55,878 bases of DNA from Microbacteriaceae bacterium (lineage in GTDB: Bacteria > Actinomycetota > Actinomycetes > Actinomycetales > Microbacteriaceae): the NCBI GenBank assembly GCA_947454285.1, contig CANGJO010000001.1:1-55878 (forward strand), written 5' to 3'. The notes below the pieces were generated by a model that saw only the letters and a program-made list of their open reading frames with translations, was not told the DNA's origin and searched no databases. The position numbers were made by a program, and so were the translations under genes. This document shows positions 1 through 7,913 of this stretch, piece after piece (the stretch's first letter is position 1; each line of letters opens with the position of its first letter).

Positions 1-491
1 GCGGTTTCTGGGCGAAGGTAGTGCAATCCCTCTTCGGCGGCAACTGGGCCCAAGAAGGTCTGCAGCAAACCGTTGAAAGCCTTTGGCTCAGTCCAGGTAT
101 TTTTGCTGCCACAGTTTGGGCAAGCAATGTCGTTCATCGACTCCGGAGCACGACCCTTCTTCTCTTCGAAGGCCTCTTCTAGGTGGTCCTGACGGAAACG
201 CTTGTGACAAGCGGTGCACTCAATCAGCGGGTCAGAGAATTCACGAACGTGGCCAGATGCTTCCCAAACCTTGCGAGGAAGAATCACCGATGAGTCCAGA
301 CCAACGATGTCTTCGCGAGACTGAACCATGGTGCGCCACCACTGGCGCTTGATGTTTTCTTTTAGCTCAACGCCTAGGGGTCCGTAGTCCCATGCTGAAC
401 GGCTTCCGCCGTAGATCTCGCCGGCCTGGAAAACGAATCCACGGCGCTTGGCTAGAGAAATTACTGAATCTAGACGATTTGGGGTAGCCAC
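1..491 (-). CDS. glyS: Glycyl-tRNA synthetase, N-terminal part (truncated by window edge)
   Basis: Charges tRNA-Gly with glycine in the cytosol; class II synthetase of the single-chain dimeric type. About 163 N-terminal residues are visible. They begin VATPNRLDSVISLAKRRGF, include the FQAGEIYGGSRSAWDYGPLG motif-1 region, and carry a zinc-type insertion with CTAC near residue 70 and CPNC near residue 105. The gene runs off the window in the LRPETA region. The start is GTG at 491, chosen because AAGGAG lies 5 nt upstream (492-503) and residues after it match the family. It follows uppS by about 50 bp, and the uppS stop codon starts a TAGACT box that could be a -10. Very sure of identity. Confidence 0.95.
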   Translation of the reverse strand, partial: MATPNRLDSVISLAKRRGFVFQAGEIYGGSRSAWDYGPLGVELKENIKRQWWRTMVQSREDIVGLDSSVILPRKVWEASGHVREFSDPLIECTACHKRFRQDHLEEAFEEKKGRAPESMNDIACPNCGSKNTWTEPKAFNGLLQTFLGPVAAEEGLHYLRPET

Positions 492-542
492 TTAAACTCC
501 TTGCCCAAGCTGGATGCCTGGTACTTGTTCGAAGTTCCCAGT

Positions 543-1343
543 CTACTTTGACGAAGCGCGTTTTGGCTTGTCTACTGCCCCGCCAAAGCGCCTTGAACGC
601 CCCTGAAAGTGCGAAATCGCCTCCCAGAGTGAGGTTCGGTTGAAGTCTGGCCACAGGGTGTCTAGAAATACGAACTCTGCATAGGCCGATTGCCAAAGCA
701 AGAAATTTGAGGTGCGCTGCTCGCCCGAGCTTCGCAAGAACAGGTCAACGTCAGGAAGGTAATTGGTGTTCAAGTACTTTTGCATGGTCTTTTCAGTGAT
801 TGCGCCCGCCTTGAGCTTGCCGCTGGCAACATCGGTGGCCATTGCATTCACCGCATCAACGATCTCAATGCGCGATCCATAGTTGACACACATAGTGAGA
901 GTTAGGGTCTTATTTTTTGCAGTGAGTTTCTCAGCGGCTCTTAATTCATCAATCACCGATAACCACAAGCGTGGTCTGCGTCCGGCCCAGCGAATTCGAA
1001 CTCCCCAAGCGTTTAGTTGATCGCGGCGTGCACGAAGCACCTCGCGATTGAAACCCATTAGGAATTTCACTTCTTCGGGCGAACGCTTCCAGTTCTCTGT
1101 AGAGAATGCATAAACGGTTAAGTACTTAACGCCAGCTTCGATTGCACCTGCAACCACATCAAGCAAAGCAGCTTCGCCAGCTTTGTGACCTTCAATTCTG
1201 GTTAGGCCTCGCTGGTTTGCCCAACGACCATTGCCATCCATCACAATTGCCACGTGCTGCGGAACAGAACCGGCAGCGAACTTGGGCATCTTTACGCCCG
1301 GCTTCTTCACCGCCACGAGTTGAGTGGCCTGCAACTTGGTCAT
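543..1343 (-). CDS. uppS: Isoprenyl (polyprenyl) diphosphate synthase, UppS family
   Basis: Adds isopentenyl units in cis configuration to make the polyprenyl diphosphate carrier used in cell wall synthesis. The signature MDGNGRWA spans residues 35-42 with the catalytic/Mg-binding Asp36, and the C-terminal RSSGEQRTSNFLLWQ block is present. At 266 residues it has normal length; a roughly 25-residue N-terminal extension before the core is common in actinobacteria. The start codon overlaps the recO stop by 4 nt (ATGA type), so the two are translationally coupled. Actinobacteria often carry two such enzymes (Z,E-farnesyl and decaprenyl synthases); which one this is cannot be read from the sequence alone. 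Confidence 0.93.
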   Translation of the reverse strand: MTKLQATQLVAVKKPGVKMPKFAAGSVPQHVAIVMDGNGRWANQRGLTRIEGHKAGEAALLDVVAGAIEAGVKYLTVYAFSTENWKRSPEEVKFLMGFNREVLRARRDQLNAWGVRIRWAGRRPRLWLSVIDELRAAEKLTAKNKTLTLTMCVNYGSRIEIVDAVNAMATDVASGKLKAGAITEKTMQKYLNTNYLPDVDLFLRSSGEQRTSNFLLWQSAYAEFVFLDTLWPDFNRTSLWEAISHFQGRSRRFGGAVDKPKRASSK

Positions 1344-2065
1344 TCTCGCTCCACATGTTGAAGTGACTTGAGACCGCGCTCAATGTGCCACTGACTATAT
1401 GCAGCAACGATACCGGAAGCCGATGCGCGAATGTTTTCTGTTGAAGAATCGGCAACCATCCAGTCACCGGCCAGTAGAGCGCCCAGTAGTTCTCCGGTGA
1501 GTGGATCAATCACCGCAGCGCCGGCTGGTCGGCAATCGCGACAAACAACGCCACCAAGTTGCATTACGAATGCCTGATGCGGACCCACTGCCCCACATCT
1601 TGAACAATCGCCAAAGTTTGGTGCCCAACCGGCAATCGAAAGCGCGCGTAATAGGTAAGAATCCAAAACCAGCGAAGCGTCGTGCTCTTTGTTGGCCAGC
1701 GAACGAAGTGCGCCAATCAGCAATAGGTATTGCTGCGGCGAAGAATCCTCACCGGTAAGTTTTTCGGCGGTTTCAACCATCGCGGTCGCCGCGGTGTACG
1801 ACCGATAGTCCTCGATGATTTCGCGCCCGTAGGAACCAATCGTCTCTACCTGGTTCACCACGTCAAGATTGCGACCCTCATAAAACTGCGCCTCAACCAC
1901 CATGAATGGTTCTAAGCGCGCACCAAACTTGGAACCGGTTCGGCGAACGCCCTTGGCAACGGCGCGAATTTGCCCGTTGTACCTAGAAAGCAGCGTGACG
2001 ATGCGATCTGCTTCACCCAACTTATGGGTGCGCAGCACAACTGCTTCATCTTTATATACGGGCAC
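1340..2065 (-). CDS. recO: DNA repair protein RecO
   Basis: Recombination mediator of the RecF pathway that helps load RecA on SSB-coated single-stranded DNA. The N-terminal OB-fold begins PVYKDEAVVLRTHKLGEADRIV, followed by a helical region and a zinc site (CSRCG and CRDC, roughly residues 155-185). About 241 residues, a normal length. I place the start at GTG 2065 rather than the TTG one codon upstream: GATACT (2077-2072) followed by TATTTG and then GTG is the leaderless pattern seen repeatedly here, and no Shine-Dalgarno is present. It overlaps uppS by 4 nt, forming recO-uppS. Confidence 0.93.
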   Translation of the reverse strand: MPVYKDEAVVLRTHKLGEADRIVTLLSRYNGQIRAVAKGVRRTGSKFGARLEPFMVVEAQFYEGRNLDVVNQVETIGSYGREIIEDYRSYTAATAMVETAEKLTGEDSSPQQYLLLIGALRSLANKEHDASLVLDSYLLRALSIAGWAPNFGDCSRCGAVGPHQAFVMQLGGVVCRDCRPAGAAVIDPLTGELLGALLAGDWMVADSSTENIRASASGIVAAYSQWHIERGLKSLQHVERE

Positions 2066-2067
2066 CA

Positions 2068-2121
2068 AATAAGTATCGGCCCCTATCCAAGAGAAACTCT
2101 TGAACCGGGGCCGAACTTATT
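2068..2121 (-). terminator. Nested hairpin after leuA, overlapping recO promoter
   Basis: A long inverted repeat lies between the leuA stop (2135) and the recO start. Outer arms 2068-2083 and 2107-2121 pair over 15 bp with one unpaired base; a perfect 6-bp inner hairpin with a 3-nt loop sits at 2088-2102. On the minus strand the structure ends in a U-rich ACTTATTT. It probably terminates leuA. The GATACT -10 box proposed for recO lies inside its 3' arm. Confidence 0.65.
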
Positions 2122-2134
2122 GAAGTTTGCCGCT

Positions 2135-3871
2135 TTAGGCGCGGATCGCGCGGTTCACCGCCGAGATAACTGCCTTTAGCGATGCAGTAGAGATGTCGCC
2201 ATCGATTCCGACTCCCCAAAGAGTGTGGCCGTTGACCTCAAGCTCTACATAGGCAGCCGCCTGTGCATCGCCACCGGCGCTCAGTGTGTGCTCTACATAG
2301 TCAAGCAAGCGCACGTTAACGCCCTGATTCTCTAGAACATTTAGGAATGCTGAGATTGGGCCATTGCCGGTACCGTGAGCCTCAAGCTCGCCAGCGCCAT
2401 CGCGAAGCACGATATCTAGATCTACGCTGCCGTCCATGTCGCTGGCGGTGCGCATCTTCTTAAGTTCAAAGCGTCCCCACTTAAGTTCCGCACGATCTGC
2501 CGGAGCCGGTAAATATTCATCGGTGAAAATATCCCAAAGCTTGGCTGACGAAACTTCGCCACCCTCTTGATCAGTCTTGTTCTGAACCACGCGTGAGAAT
2601 TCGATCTGCAGCTTGCGTGGCAGATCCAGCGAGTGATCGGTCTTCAATAGGTAGGCAACGCCACCCTTACCCGACTGAGAGTTCACACGAATAACTGCTT
2701 CGTATGAACGACCAACATCTTTAGGGTCAATCGGAAGGTAAGGAACTGCCCAAACCAAATCATCAACGGAGACACCCTTATCGGTTGCCTCTTTGTGCAT
2801 CAGCTCGAAGCCCTTCTTAATGGCGTCTTGGTGTGAACCAGAGAAAGCTGTGTAAACCAGGTCGCCACCGTAAGGGCTGCGCTCTGGAACTGGCAACTGG
2901 TTGCAGTATTCAACGGTGCGCTTGATTTCATCAAGGTCGCTGAAGTCAATGTGTGGGTCAATTCCCTGGCTGAAAAGATTTAGGCCAAGAGTAATTAGGT
3001 CAACGTTTCCGGTGCGCTCACCGTTTCCGAACAAGCAACCCTCAATGCGGTCGGCACCGGCAAGGTAACCAAGCTCGGCCGCGGCAACCGCGGTGCCACG
3101 GTCGTTGTGCGGGTGAAGTGAAATCAGAATACTGTCGCGGCGTGCAATGTTGCGGTGCATCCACTCGATTGAATCGGCGTAAACATTTGGTGTTGCCATT
3201 TCAACCGTTGCCGGAAGATTAATCACCATCTGGTGATCTGGCTTTGGATCAAGAATTTCAATTACCGCGTTACAAACTTCTACCGCGTATTCCAACTCGG
3301 TGCCGGTGTATGACTCTGGTGAGTACTCGTAGTAGATATCGGTGTCTGGAATTGTCTTTTCCATTTCGCGACACTTGCGAGCACCAGAGAGAGCGATGTC
3401 CATGATGCCCTGCTTGTCCTGGTTGAAAACCACACGACGCTGTAACACCGATGTTGAGTTGTAGAAGTGAACGATTGCCTGCTTGGCGCCCTTTAGGGAT
3501 TCATAGGTGCGCTCGATCAGTGCATCGCGAGCCTGAGTCAAAACCTGAATGGTGACGTCTGCTGGAATGTGACCGTCTTCAATAAGTAGACGAACAAAAT
3601 CAAAATCGGTTTGGCTGGCCGAAGGGAAACCTACTTCGATCTCCTTGTAGCCCATGTTCACCAAAAGCTTGAACATCTTTAGCTTGCGCTCTGGGCTCAT
3701 TGGGTCGATCAGGGCCTGGTTGCCATCGCGAAGGTCAACTGCACACCAGCGAGGTGCCTGAGTGATTACCTTGCTTGGCCAAGTGCGGTCCGGAAGCGAA
3801 ACATTGATCTGCTCGTGGAAAGGTACATATTTATGTACCGGCATGCCCGAAGGAGTTTGGGTGTTTTTCAT
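2135..3871 (-). CDS. leuA: 2-isopropylmalate synthase
   Basis: First committed step of leucine synthesis: condenses acetyl-CoA with 2-ketoisovalerate. At 578 residues it matches the long actinobacterial LeuA type (LeuA2). The metal-binding LRDGNQAL motif is at residues 47-54, the HPHNDRG motif is central, and the C-terminal allosteric leucine-binding domain occupies roughly the last 130 residues (GNGPISAFLNVL region). Upstream lie a short leader ORF with three successive Leu codons and a stable hairpin, so expression is probably controlled by leucine supply through attenuation. It stands alone, between a hairpin on its 3' side and the era operon on its 5' side. Confidence 0.96.
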   Translation of the reverse strand: MKNTQTPSGMPVHKYVPFHEQINVSLPDRTWPSKVITQAPRWCAVDLRDGNQALIDPMSPERKLKMFKLLVNMGYKEIEVGFPSASQTDFDFVRLLIEDGHIPADVTIQVLTQARDALIERTYESLKGAKQAIVHFYNSTSVLQRRVVFNQDKQGIMDIALSGARKCREMEKTIPDTDIYYEYSPESYTGTELEYAVEVCNAVIEILDPKPDHQMVINLPATVEMATPNVYADSIEWMHRNIARRDSILISLHPHNDRGTAVAAAELGYLAGADRIEGCLFGNGERTGNVDLITLGLNLFSQGIDPHIDFSDLDEIKRTVEYCNQLPVPERSPYGGDLVYTAFSGSHQDAIKKGFELMHKEATDKGVSVDDLVWAVPYLPIDPKDVGRSYEAVIRVNSQSGKGGVAYLLKTDHSLDLPRKLQIEFSRVVQNKTDQEGGEVSSAKLWDIFTDEYLPAPADRAELKWGRFELKKMRTASDMDGSVDLDIVLRDGAGELEAHGTGNGPISAFLNVLENQGVNVRLLDYVEHTLSAGGDAQAAAYVELEVNGHTLWGVGIDGDISTASLKAVISAVNRAIRA

Positions 3872-3911
3872 TTGAAGTGTCTTTCGTGTGGTGGGTGGTC
3901 AGCCAGCAGAA

Positions 3912-3953
3912 GGCCCCGCGACGAGGAGGGCCTAATTAGGCCTCGCCGCGGCC
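3912..3953 (-). promoter_or_regulatory. leuA attenuator hairpin
   Basis: On the minus strand the RNA reads GGCCGCGGCGAGG, a loop containing CCTAATTAGG, then CCTCGTCGC, two extra G and GGCC. Arms 3941-3953 and 3912-3926 pair over 13 bp with one G-U and a 2-nt bulge. The 5' arm overlaps the end of the leader ORF just after its Leu codons, so a ribosome stalled there would alter folding. No clear U-tract follows, so control may be translational or through an alternative fold rather than simple termination. Confidence 0.6.
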
Positions 3954-3977
3954 ACTAAGTAGTAGACCGAAGAACAC
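3936..3977 (-). CDS. leuL: leuA leader peptide (13 aa, three consecutive Leu)
   Basis: The ORF reads VFFGLLLSGRGEA then TAA, starting with GTG at 3977 and with Leu codons CTA CTA CTT in a row. It lies 65 nt upstream of the leuA ATG and runs straight into the attenuator hairpin. No Shine-Dalgarno precedes it; instead TAGTCT (3989-3984) stands 6 nt before the GTG, so transcription probably begins at the start codon. Leucine-rich leader peptides upstream of leuA are known in actinobacteria. Ribosome pausing at the Leu codons when charged Leu-tRNA is scarce would be the sensor. Inferred from sequence only. Confidence 0.65.
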   Translation of the reverse strand: MFFGLLLSGRGEA

Positions 3978-3983
3978 GTTTTT

Positions 3984-3989
3984 AGACTA
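3984..3989 (-). promoter_or_regulatory. -10 element for leuL-leuA (TAGTCT)
   Basis: TAGTCT on the minus strand is followed by AAAAAC and the GTG of the leader ORF, the spacing of a leaderless transcript. A weak TTGGGT-like -35 lies about 18 bp upstream, close to the era stop codon. Confidence 0.5.
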
Positions 3990-4020
3990 CGCCGGATGGG
4001 GCTAAAAACCCAAATTGAAT

Positions 4021-4941
4021 TTAAAAACCAAGCTTGCCGAGTTGCTTAGGGTCGCGCTGCCACTCTGATGCCACCTTTACGCGCAAGCCTAGGAACACCT
4101 TGTGGCCAATCAGCTTCTCAATCTCTAGGCGTGCGCGCTTGCCGACGTCAATCAGTCTGGCACCGCGGTGCCCAATGATGATGCCCTTTTGGCTGTCGCG
4201 CTCAACGAAAATGTTGGCGTGGATATCGGTGAGGTCTTTGCCCTTGCGCTTGCTCATCTCGTCGATGGTCACGGCGATCGAGTGTGGAAGCTCATCGCGC
4301 ACGCCCTCAAGGGTTGCCTCGCGAATCAACTCACAAATGCGGGCCTCTAACGACTCGTCGGTAACGGCATCGGCCGGGTACAGCGCTGGCGAAAGCGGCA
4401 TCAGGTCAATCAGAACCTTGGTAAGAACCTCAAGCTGGTCCTCGGTCACGGCTGAAACTGGAACGATGGCCTTCCAATCGCGCAGTTCCGAAACTGCCAT
4501 TAGTTGGTCGGCAAGTTGCTCAGGTGAAACCAATTCACACTTAGTGACCACGGCAACCAACTTTGCGCGACGGAATTCATTTAGCTGCTCATTGATGAAA
4601 TTATCGCCAGGGCCAATTTTTTCGTTGGCTGGAATACAGAAACCGATAACGTCCACGTCACCAAGCGTTTGCTCAACTAAGTCGTTCAAACGCTGGCCAA
4701 GCAGAGTGCGTGGACGGTGGAGACCTGGTGTGTCTACCAAAATCAATTGACCGTAATCGCGGTGCACGATTCCACGAATCGCTCGACGAGTGGTCTGCGG
4801 CTTTGCGCTGGTGATGGCGATCTTCTCGCCTACCAGTGCGTTAGTGAGCGTTGACTTGCCAACGTTTGGGCGGCCTACAAAAGACGCGAACCCCGATCGG
4901 TGATCCGACTCAATTGGTTTTGATGAATAAGGCTCTGACAT
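4021..4941 (-). CDS. era: GTPase Era
   Basis: Ras-like GTPase that binds 16S rRNA through a KH domain and assists 30S subunit maturation. Walker A GRPNVGKST is at residues 23-31, DTPG (G3) follows around residue 70, and TKCE stands at the G4 position (usually NKxD). The C-terminal KH domain contains VERDSQKGIIIGHRGARL. Length 306, typical. Its ATG overlaps the stop of the upstream CNNM gene by 1 nt (TAATG). It is the last gene of the hrcA-to-era operon. Confidence 0.95.
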   Translation of the reverse strand: MSEPYSSKPIESDHRSGFASFVGRPNVGKSTLTNALVGEKIAITSAKPQTTRRAIRGIVHRDYGQLILVDTPGLHRPRTLLGQRLNDLVEQTLGDVDVIGFCIPANEKIGPGDNFINEQLNEFRRAKLVAVVTKCELVSPEQLADQLMAVSELRDWKAIVPVSAVTEDQLEVLTKVLIDLMPLSPALYPADAVTDESLEARICELIREATLEGVRDELPHSIAVTIDEMSKRKGKDLTDIHANIFVERDSQKGIIIGHRGARLIDVGKRARLEIEKLIGHKVFLGLRVKVASEWQRDPKQLGKLGF

Positions 4942-6071
4942 TATCTCTCCGGCTCCAGTTGCTCAAAGGCGGACTGGGCGTCGGCCAAGTTTTCATCTTT
5001 CTTCAAGATGACGCTAAACAATCGCTTGCGGCGGCCCTCTATTCGGTCGGCAGTGATTTGCAAACCGGAAACGGTTACTTCATCACCGCGACCAGGCAAA
5101 CGACCAAGCTCTTTGGCAAATAGTCCACCAATACTGTCGACGTCTTCGTCTTCGAGTTCAAGTTCAAGTTGTTCGCCAAGCTCGGCCAGCGAGAAACGCG
5201 CATTCACGCGGAATCGTCCGCCACCTAGATCATCAACGTCTGGAACATCGCGATCGTATTCATCACTGATCTCACCAACGATTTCTTCGATCACATCTTC
5301 CATGGTGGCAAGGCCAGCAACACCGCCGTATTCATCAACGATGATGGCAATGTGAGTTGAACTCAACTGCATGTCGCGAAGCAAGTCGTCAACCGGCTTT
5401 GATTCCGGAACGAAAATTACCGGACGAGCAATTTCGCTCGCCAAGGTCTTGTCCATCTTGGCCGGAGACTCGTGCAGGATGCGGGCAACATCTTTTACAT
5501 AGAGAATCCCACTGATGTCGTCGATGTTCTTACCGACCACCGGAAGTCGCGAGTATCCCCTGCGCAAAAATACGCTCATGGCCTTGGTCAAGTTTGAGTC
5601 CGCCGCAACGGTTGCCATATCAATTCGTGGCACCATGATTTCGCGAACGATGGTCTCGCCAAATTCTTCAACCGAATCCAGCAGTTCCTGCTCGAACTCT
5701 TCAGGCACATCAAGTTTCGGTAGCGATATCGGTGTAAATAGCAGGTGAATCGAATCCACCGGCTTGCGGAAAGTCTTGAGTAGTTTTTGACCAACCTTGT
5801 GGTGACCAAGTTGCTTTGCTGCCAACTGTGTACCAAAAAGCAGTGCAAACATCATCAGGGTTGAAATGGTGGCTGACCAATACCAAGCCATCGCGATCGG
5901 TGCCAGTGCCTGGCCCGCAACAACGCCAAAGATTCCAGTCAGCACGAGTCGAACAAAGCTCAGTGATTCAGCCTTGGCTGATTCATCTACCTCTAGGGCA
6001 GCCTTGACCACCGCGGTCAGGGTGGTGAGTACCGCAAGAATTGCGGCAATCCAAAGGGCTAAGCCAATCAC
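4941..6071 (-). CDS. CNNM/CorC (HlyC-type) transmembrane and CBS-domain protein
   Basis: Membrane protein of the CNNM/CorB-CorC group, implicated in Mg2+ transport or resistance. The first about 90 residues form the hydrophobic CNNM part (GLALWIAAILAVLTTLTAVV and a second segment near residues 45-85). It is shorter than the usual four-helix domain. A CBS pair (EIMVPRIDM and VDEYGGVAGLATMEDVIEEIVGEI) covers about residues 140-270, and a CorC/HlyC domain ends the protein. GTG start at 6071, immediately after the ybeY stop. The position between ybeY and era is conserved in actinobacteria. The substrate is not provable from sequence. Confidence 0.88.
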   Translation of the reverse strand: MIGLALWIAAILAVLTTLTAVVKAALEVDESAKAESLSFVRLVLTGIFGVVAGQALAPIAMAWYWSATISTLMMFALLFGTQLAAKQLGHHKVGQKLLKTFRKPVDSIHLLFTPISLPKLDVPEEFEQELLDSVEEFGETIVREIMVPRIDMATVAADSNLTKAMSVFLRRGYSRLPVVGKNIDDISGILYVKDVARILHESPAKMDKTLASEIARPVIFVPESKPVDDLLRDMQLSSTHIAIIVDEYGGVAGLATMEDVIEEIVGEISDEYDRDVPDVDDLGGGRFRVNARFSLAELGEQLELELEDEDVDSIGGLFAKELGRLPGRGDEVTVSGLQITADRIEGRRKRLFSVILKKDENLADAQSAFEQLEPER

Positions 6072-6533
6072 CTAGGCACTCGCCTCGCTCGCGTAGAAGT
6101 TGTCGAGGATGGCCTTTTGCAAGCCAAACATCTCTTTTTCTTCGTCGGGTTCGGCGTGATCAAAACCAAGTAGGTGCAAAATTCCGTGGGTGGTCAGCAG
6201 CAAGATCTCGTTGATTGGTTCGTGGCCAGCAACCTCGGCCTGTCGAATTGCAACCTGCGGGCAAATCACGATGTCACCAAGTAGGCCCGGTTCGGTAACC
6301 TCACCCTCGCCTCCCGGGCGAAGTTCATCCATCGGAAAACTAAGCACATCGGTAGGCCCTGGTTCGTCCATCCATTGAATGTGCAGCACTTCCATCGCAG
6401 GCTCATCAACAAACTGAATTGCTAGCTCGGCCTTTGGATGAATGTTAAGTTCACCAAGAGCGTGTTGGGCCAGGCGAAGCACTCGAGCTTCGTCTACAGA
6501 AATTTCTGTTTCGTTATTGATCTCGATGCTCAC
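6072..6533 (-). CDS. ybeY: Endoribonuclease YbeY
   Basis: Single-strand endoribonuclease for 16S rRNA 3' maturation and ribosome quality control. The zinc motif HGILHLLGFDH gives His116, His120 and His126. Length 153, typical. It starts with GTG, whose G-T-G-A overlaps the phoH stop by 4 nt, and ends directly before the CNNM gene. The phoH-ybeY pairing is widespread and supports joint roles in RNA processing. Confidence 0.95.
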   Translation of the reverse strand: MSIEINNETEISVDEARVLRLAQHALGELNIHPKAELAIQFVDEPAMEVLHIQWMDEPGPTDVLSFPMDELRPGGEGEVTEPGLLGDIVICPQVAIRQAEVAGHEPINEILLLTTHGILHLLGFDHAEPDEEKEMFGLQKAILDNFYASEASA

Positions 6534-7543
6534 TTGGTAACTTTCTTTGAAGACTGTTTAGCAGTCTTGGCATCTTCGTACTTTGTATAGGCGTCAACAA
6601 TCTTGGCAACCAGTGAGTGGCGAACTACGTCTTCCGATGTAAGTGTGGCAAAGTGCATGCCATCAACCTTGCTCAGCACTTCTACCGCGGTGCGCAGACC
6701 AGAGCTTCCAGTTGGTAAGTCGATCTGAGTGATATCACCGGTGACAATCATCTTTGAGTTGAAGCCAAGGCGAGTAAGGAACATCTTCATTTGTTCCGGA
6801 GTGGTGTTTTGGGCTTCGTCAAGAATGATGAACGAATCATTTAGTGTGCGGCCGCGCATGTAGGCAAGCGGCGCCACCTCAATCGTTCCGGCTGCCATCA
6901 ACTTAGGAATTGATTCCGGTTCAAGCATTTCGTGCAGCGCATCGAACAACGGGCGAAGGTACGGATCAATCTTGTCGTTGAGCGTTCCGGGTAGGAACCC
7001 AAGACGCTCTCCCGCTTCAACCGCAGGGCGAGTCAAGATAATGCGGCTAACCTCTTTGCGTTGCAACGCCTGCACGGCCTTGGCCATTGCCAAATAGGTT
7101 TTACCGGTACCTGCTGGTCCGATTCCAAAAACGATTGTTGCTTCGTCGATGGCATCAACGTACTTCTTTTGACCAAGTGTCTTTGGGCGAATGCTTTTAC
7201 CGCGAGAACTAAGGATGCTTTGACTTAGGACATCGGCCGGGCGACTCTCACCCTCAAGCATCCTTGCCGAGCGAGTTAAGTCCTGCGGGGCAAGGTCTTG
7301 CCCGTTGGCAATCAGCGCAACCATTTCTTCAATTAGTTTCTTAGCTTCGGTGACTTGTGCTCCGGGACCGGAGAGCACAACTTCGTTACCGCGAGCATGT
7401 ACCTCAACAGCCGGATAGGTCTGCTCTAGGGTCTTAAGTAATTTATCTTCGGTACCAAACAAAGACACCATTGGAACACCCAGCACCTGAAGCTTCTCAG
7501 TACGAGCCTTGCTAGCCGATGAATCGCGCGATGAACTAGGCAA
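6530..7543 (-). CDS. phoH: PhoH-like ATPase
   Basis: P-loop NTPase of the PhoH/YbeZ family, thought to act with YbeY in RNA metabolism. An N-terminal KH-like region (residues 20-80) precedes Walker A GPAGTGKT at 142-149; Walker B FIILDEAQN and the GDITQIDLP motif follow. Length 337, typical. The start is TTG at 7543 with AAGGA 5 nt upstream; no ATG is available near the expected N terminus. It overlaps the HIT gene by 8 nt and ybeY by 4 nt. Confidence 0.93.
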   Translation of the reverse strand: MPSSSRDSSASKARTEKLQVLGVPMVSLFGTEDKLLKTLEQTYPAVEVHARGNEVVLSGPGAQVTEAKKLIEEMVALIANGQDLAPQDLTRSARMLEGESRPADVLSQSILSSRGKSIRPKTLGQKKYVDAIDEATIVFGIGPAGTGKTYLAMAKAVQALQRKEVSRIILTRPAVEAGERLGFLPGTLNDKIDPYLRPLFDALHEMLEPESIPKLMAAGTIEVAPLAYMRGRTLNDSFIILDEAQNTTPEQMKMFLTRLGFNSKMIVTGDITQIDLPTGSSGLRTAVEVLSKVDGMHFATLTSEDVVRHSLVAKIVDAYTKYEDAKTAKQSSKKVTK

Positions 7544-7913
7544 CCTGATCCTTCGGCGTGCGACTCGTGATGTGACCGTGGGCGTGGAAAACGGTTTGGC
7601 CCGCCTCTGCCCCAGTGTTGAAACTCAAACGGAAAGAGCCGGTTGATTTATCCAAGGCAATCTTTGAACCAAGCTGCATTAGGTCAACCAATTCGTCTGG
7701 AGCATTGTTGGTGAGTTCTGCGATGTTCGCGTGGTGGCGCTTTGGGATTACCAAGATGTGAATCGGCTGACGCGGCGAGATGTCCCAAAAAGCAAGCGAG
7801 TGCTCTGTTTCTTCGACCAGGTTTGCCTGAATGTCTTTGCTAGCGATTCTGCAGAAAATGCAGTCTTGGTTGTTCAATCTTTCCTCCAGCAACGAGTCTA
7901 CTTTGAGCCCCAT
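7536..7913 (-). CDS. HIT-family nucleotide hydrolase/transferase
   Basis: Histidine-triad protein, probably a HinT-like purine nucleoside phosphoramidase. The triad is His110, His112, His114 (FHAHGHIT), and CIFC at residues 18-21 with RHH at 59-61 form the usual zinc site. The protein is short (125 residues), has a Gly inside the triad where a hydrophobic residue is common, and lacks the usual GG after the triad. It overlaps rsmE by 16 nt and phoH by 8 nt. The exact substrate is unknown. Confidence 0.85.
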   Translation of the reverse strand: MGLKVDSLLEERLNNQDCIFCRIASKDIQANLVEETEHSLAFWDISPRQPIHILVIPKRHHANIAELTNNAPDELVDLMQLGSKIALDKSTGSFRLSFNTGAEAGQTVFHAHGHITSRTPKDQVA

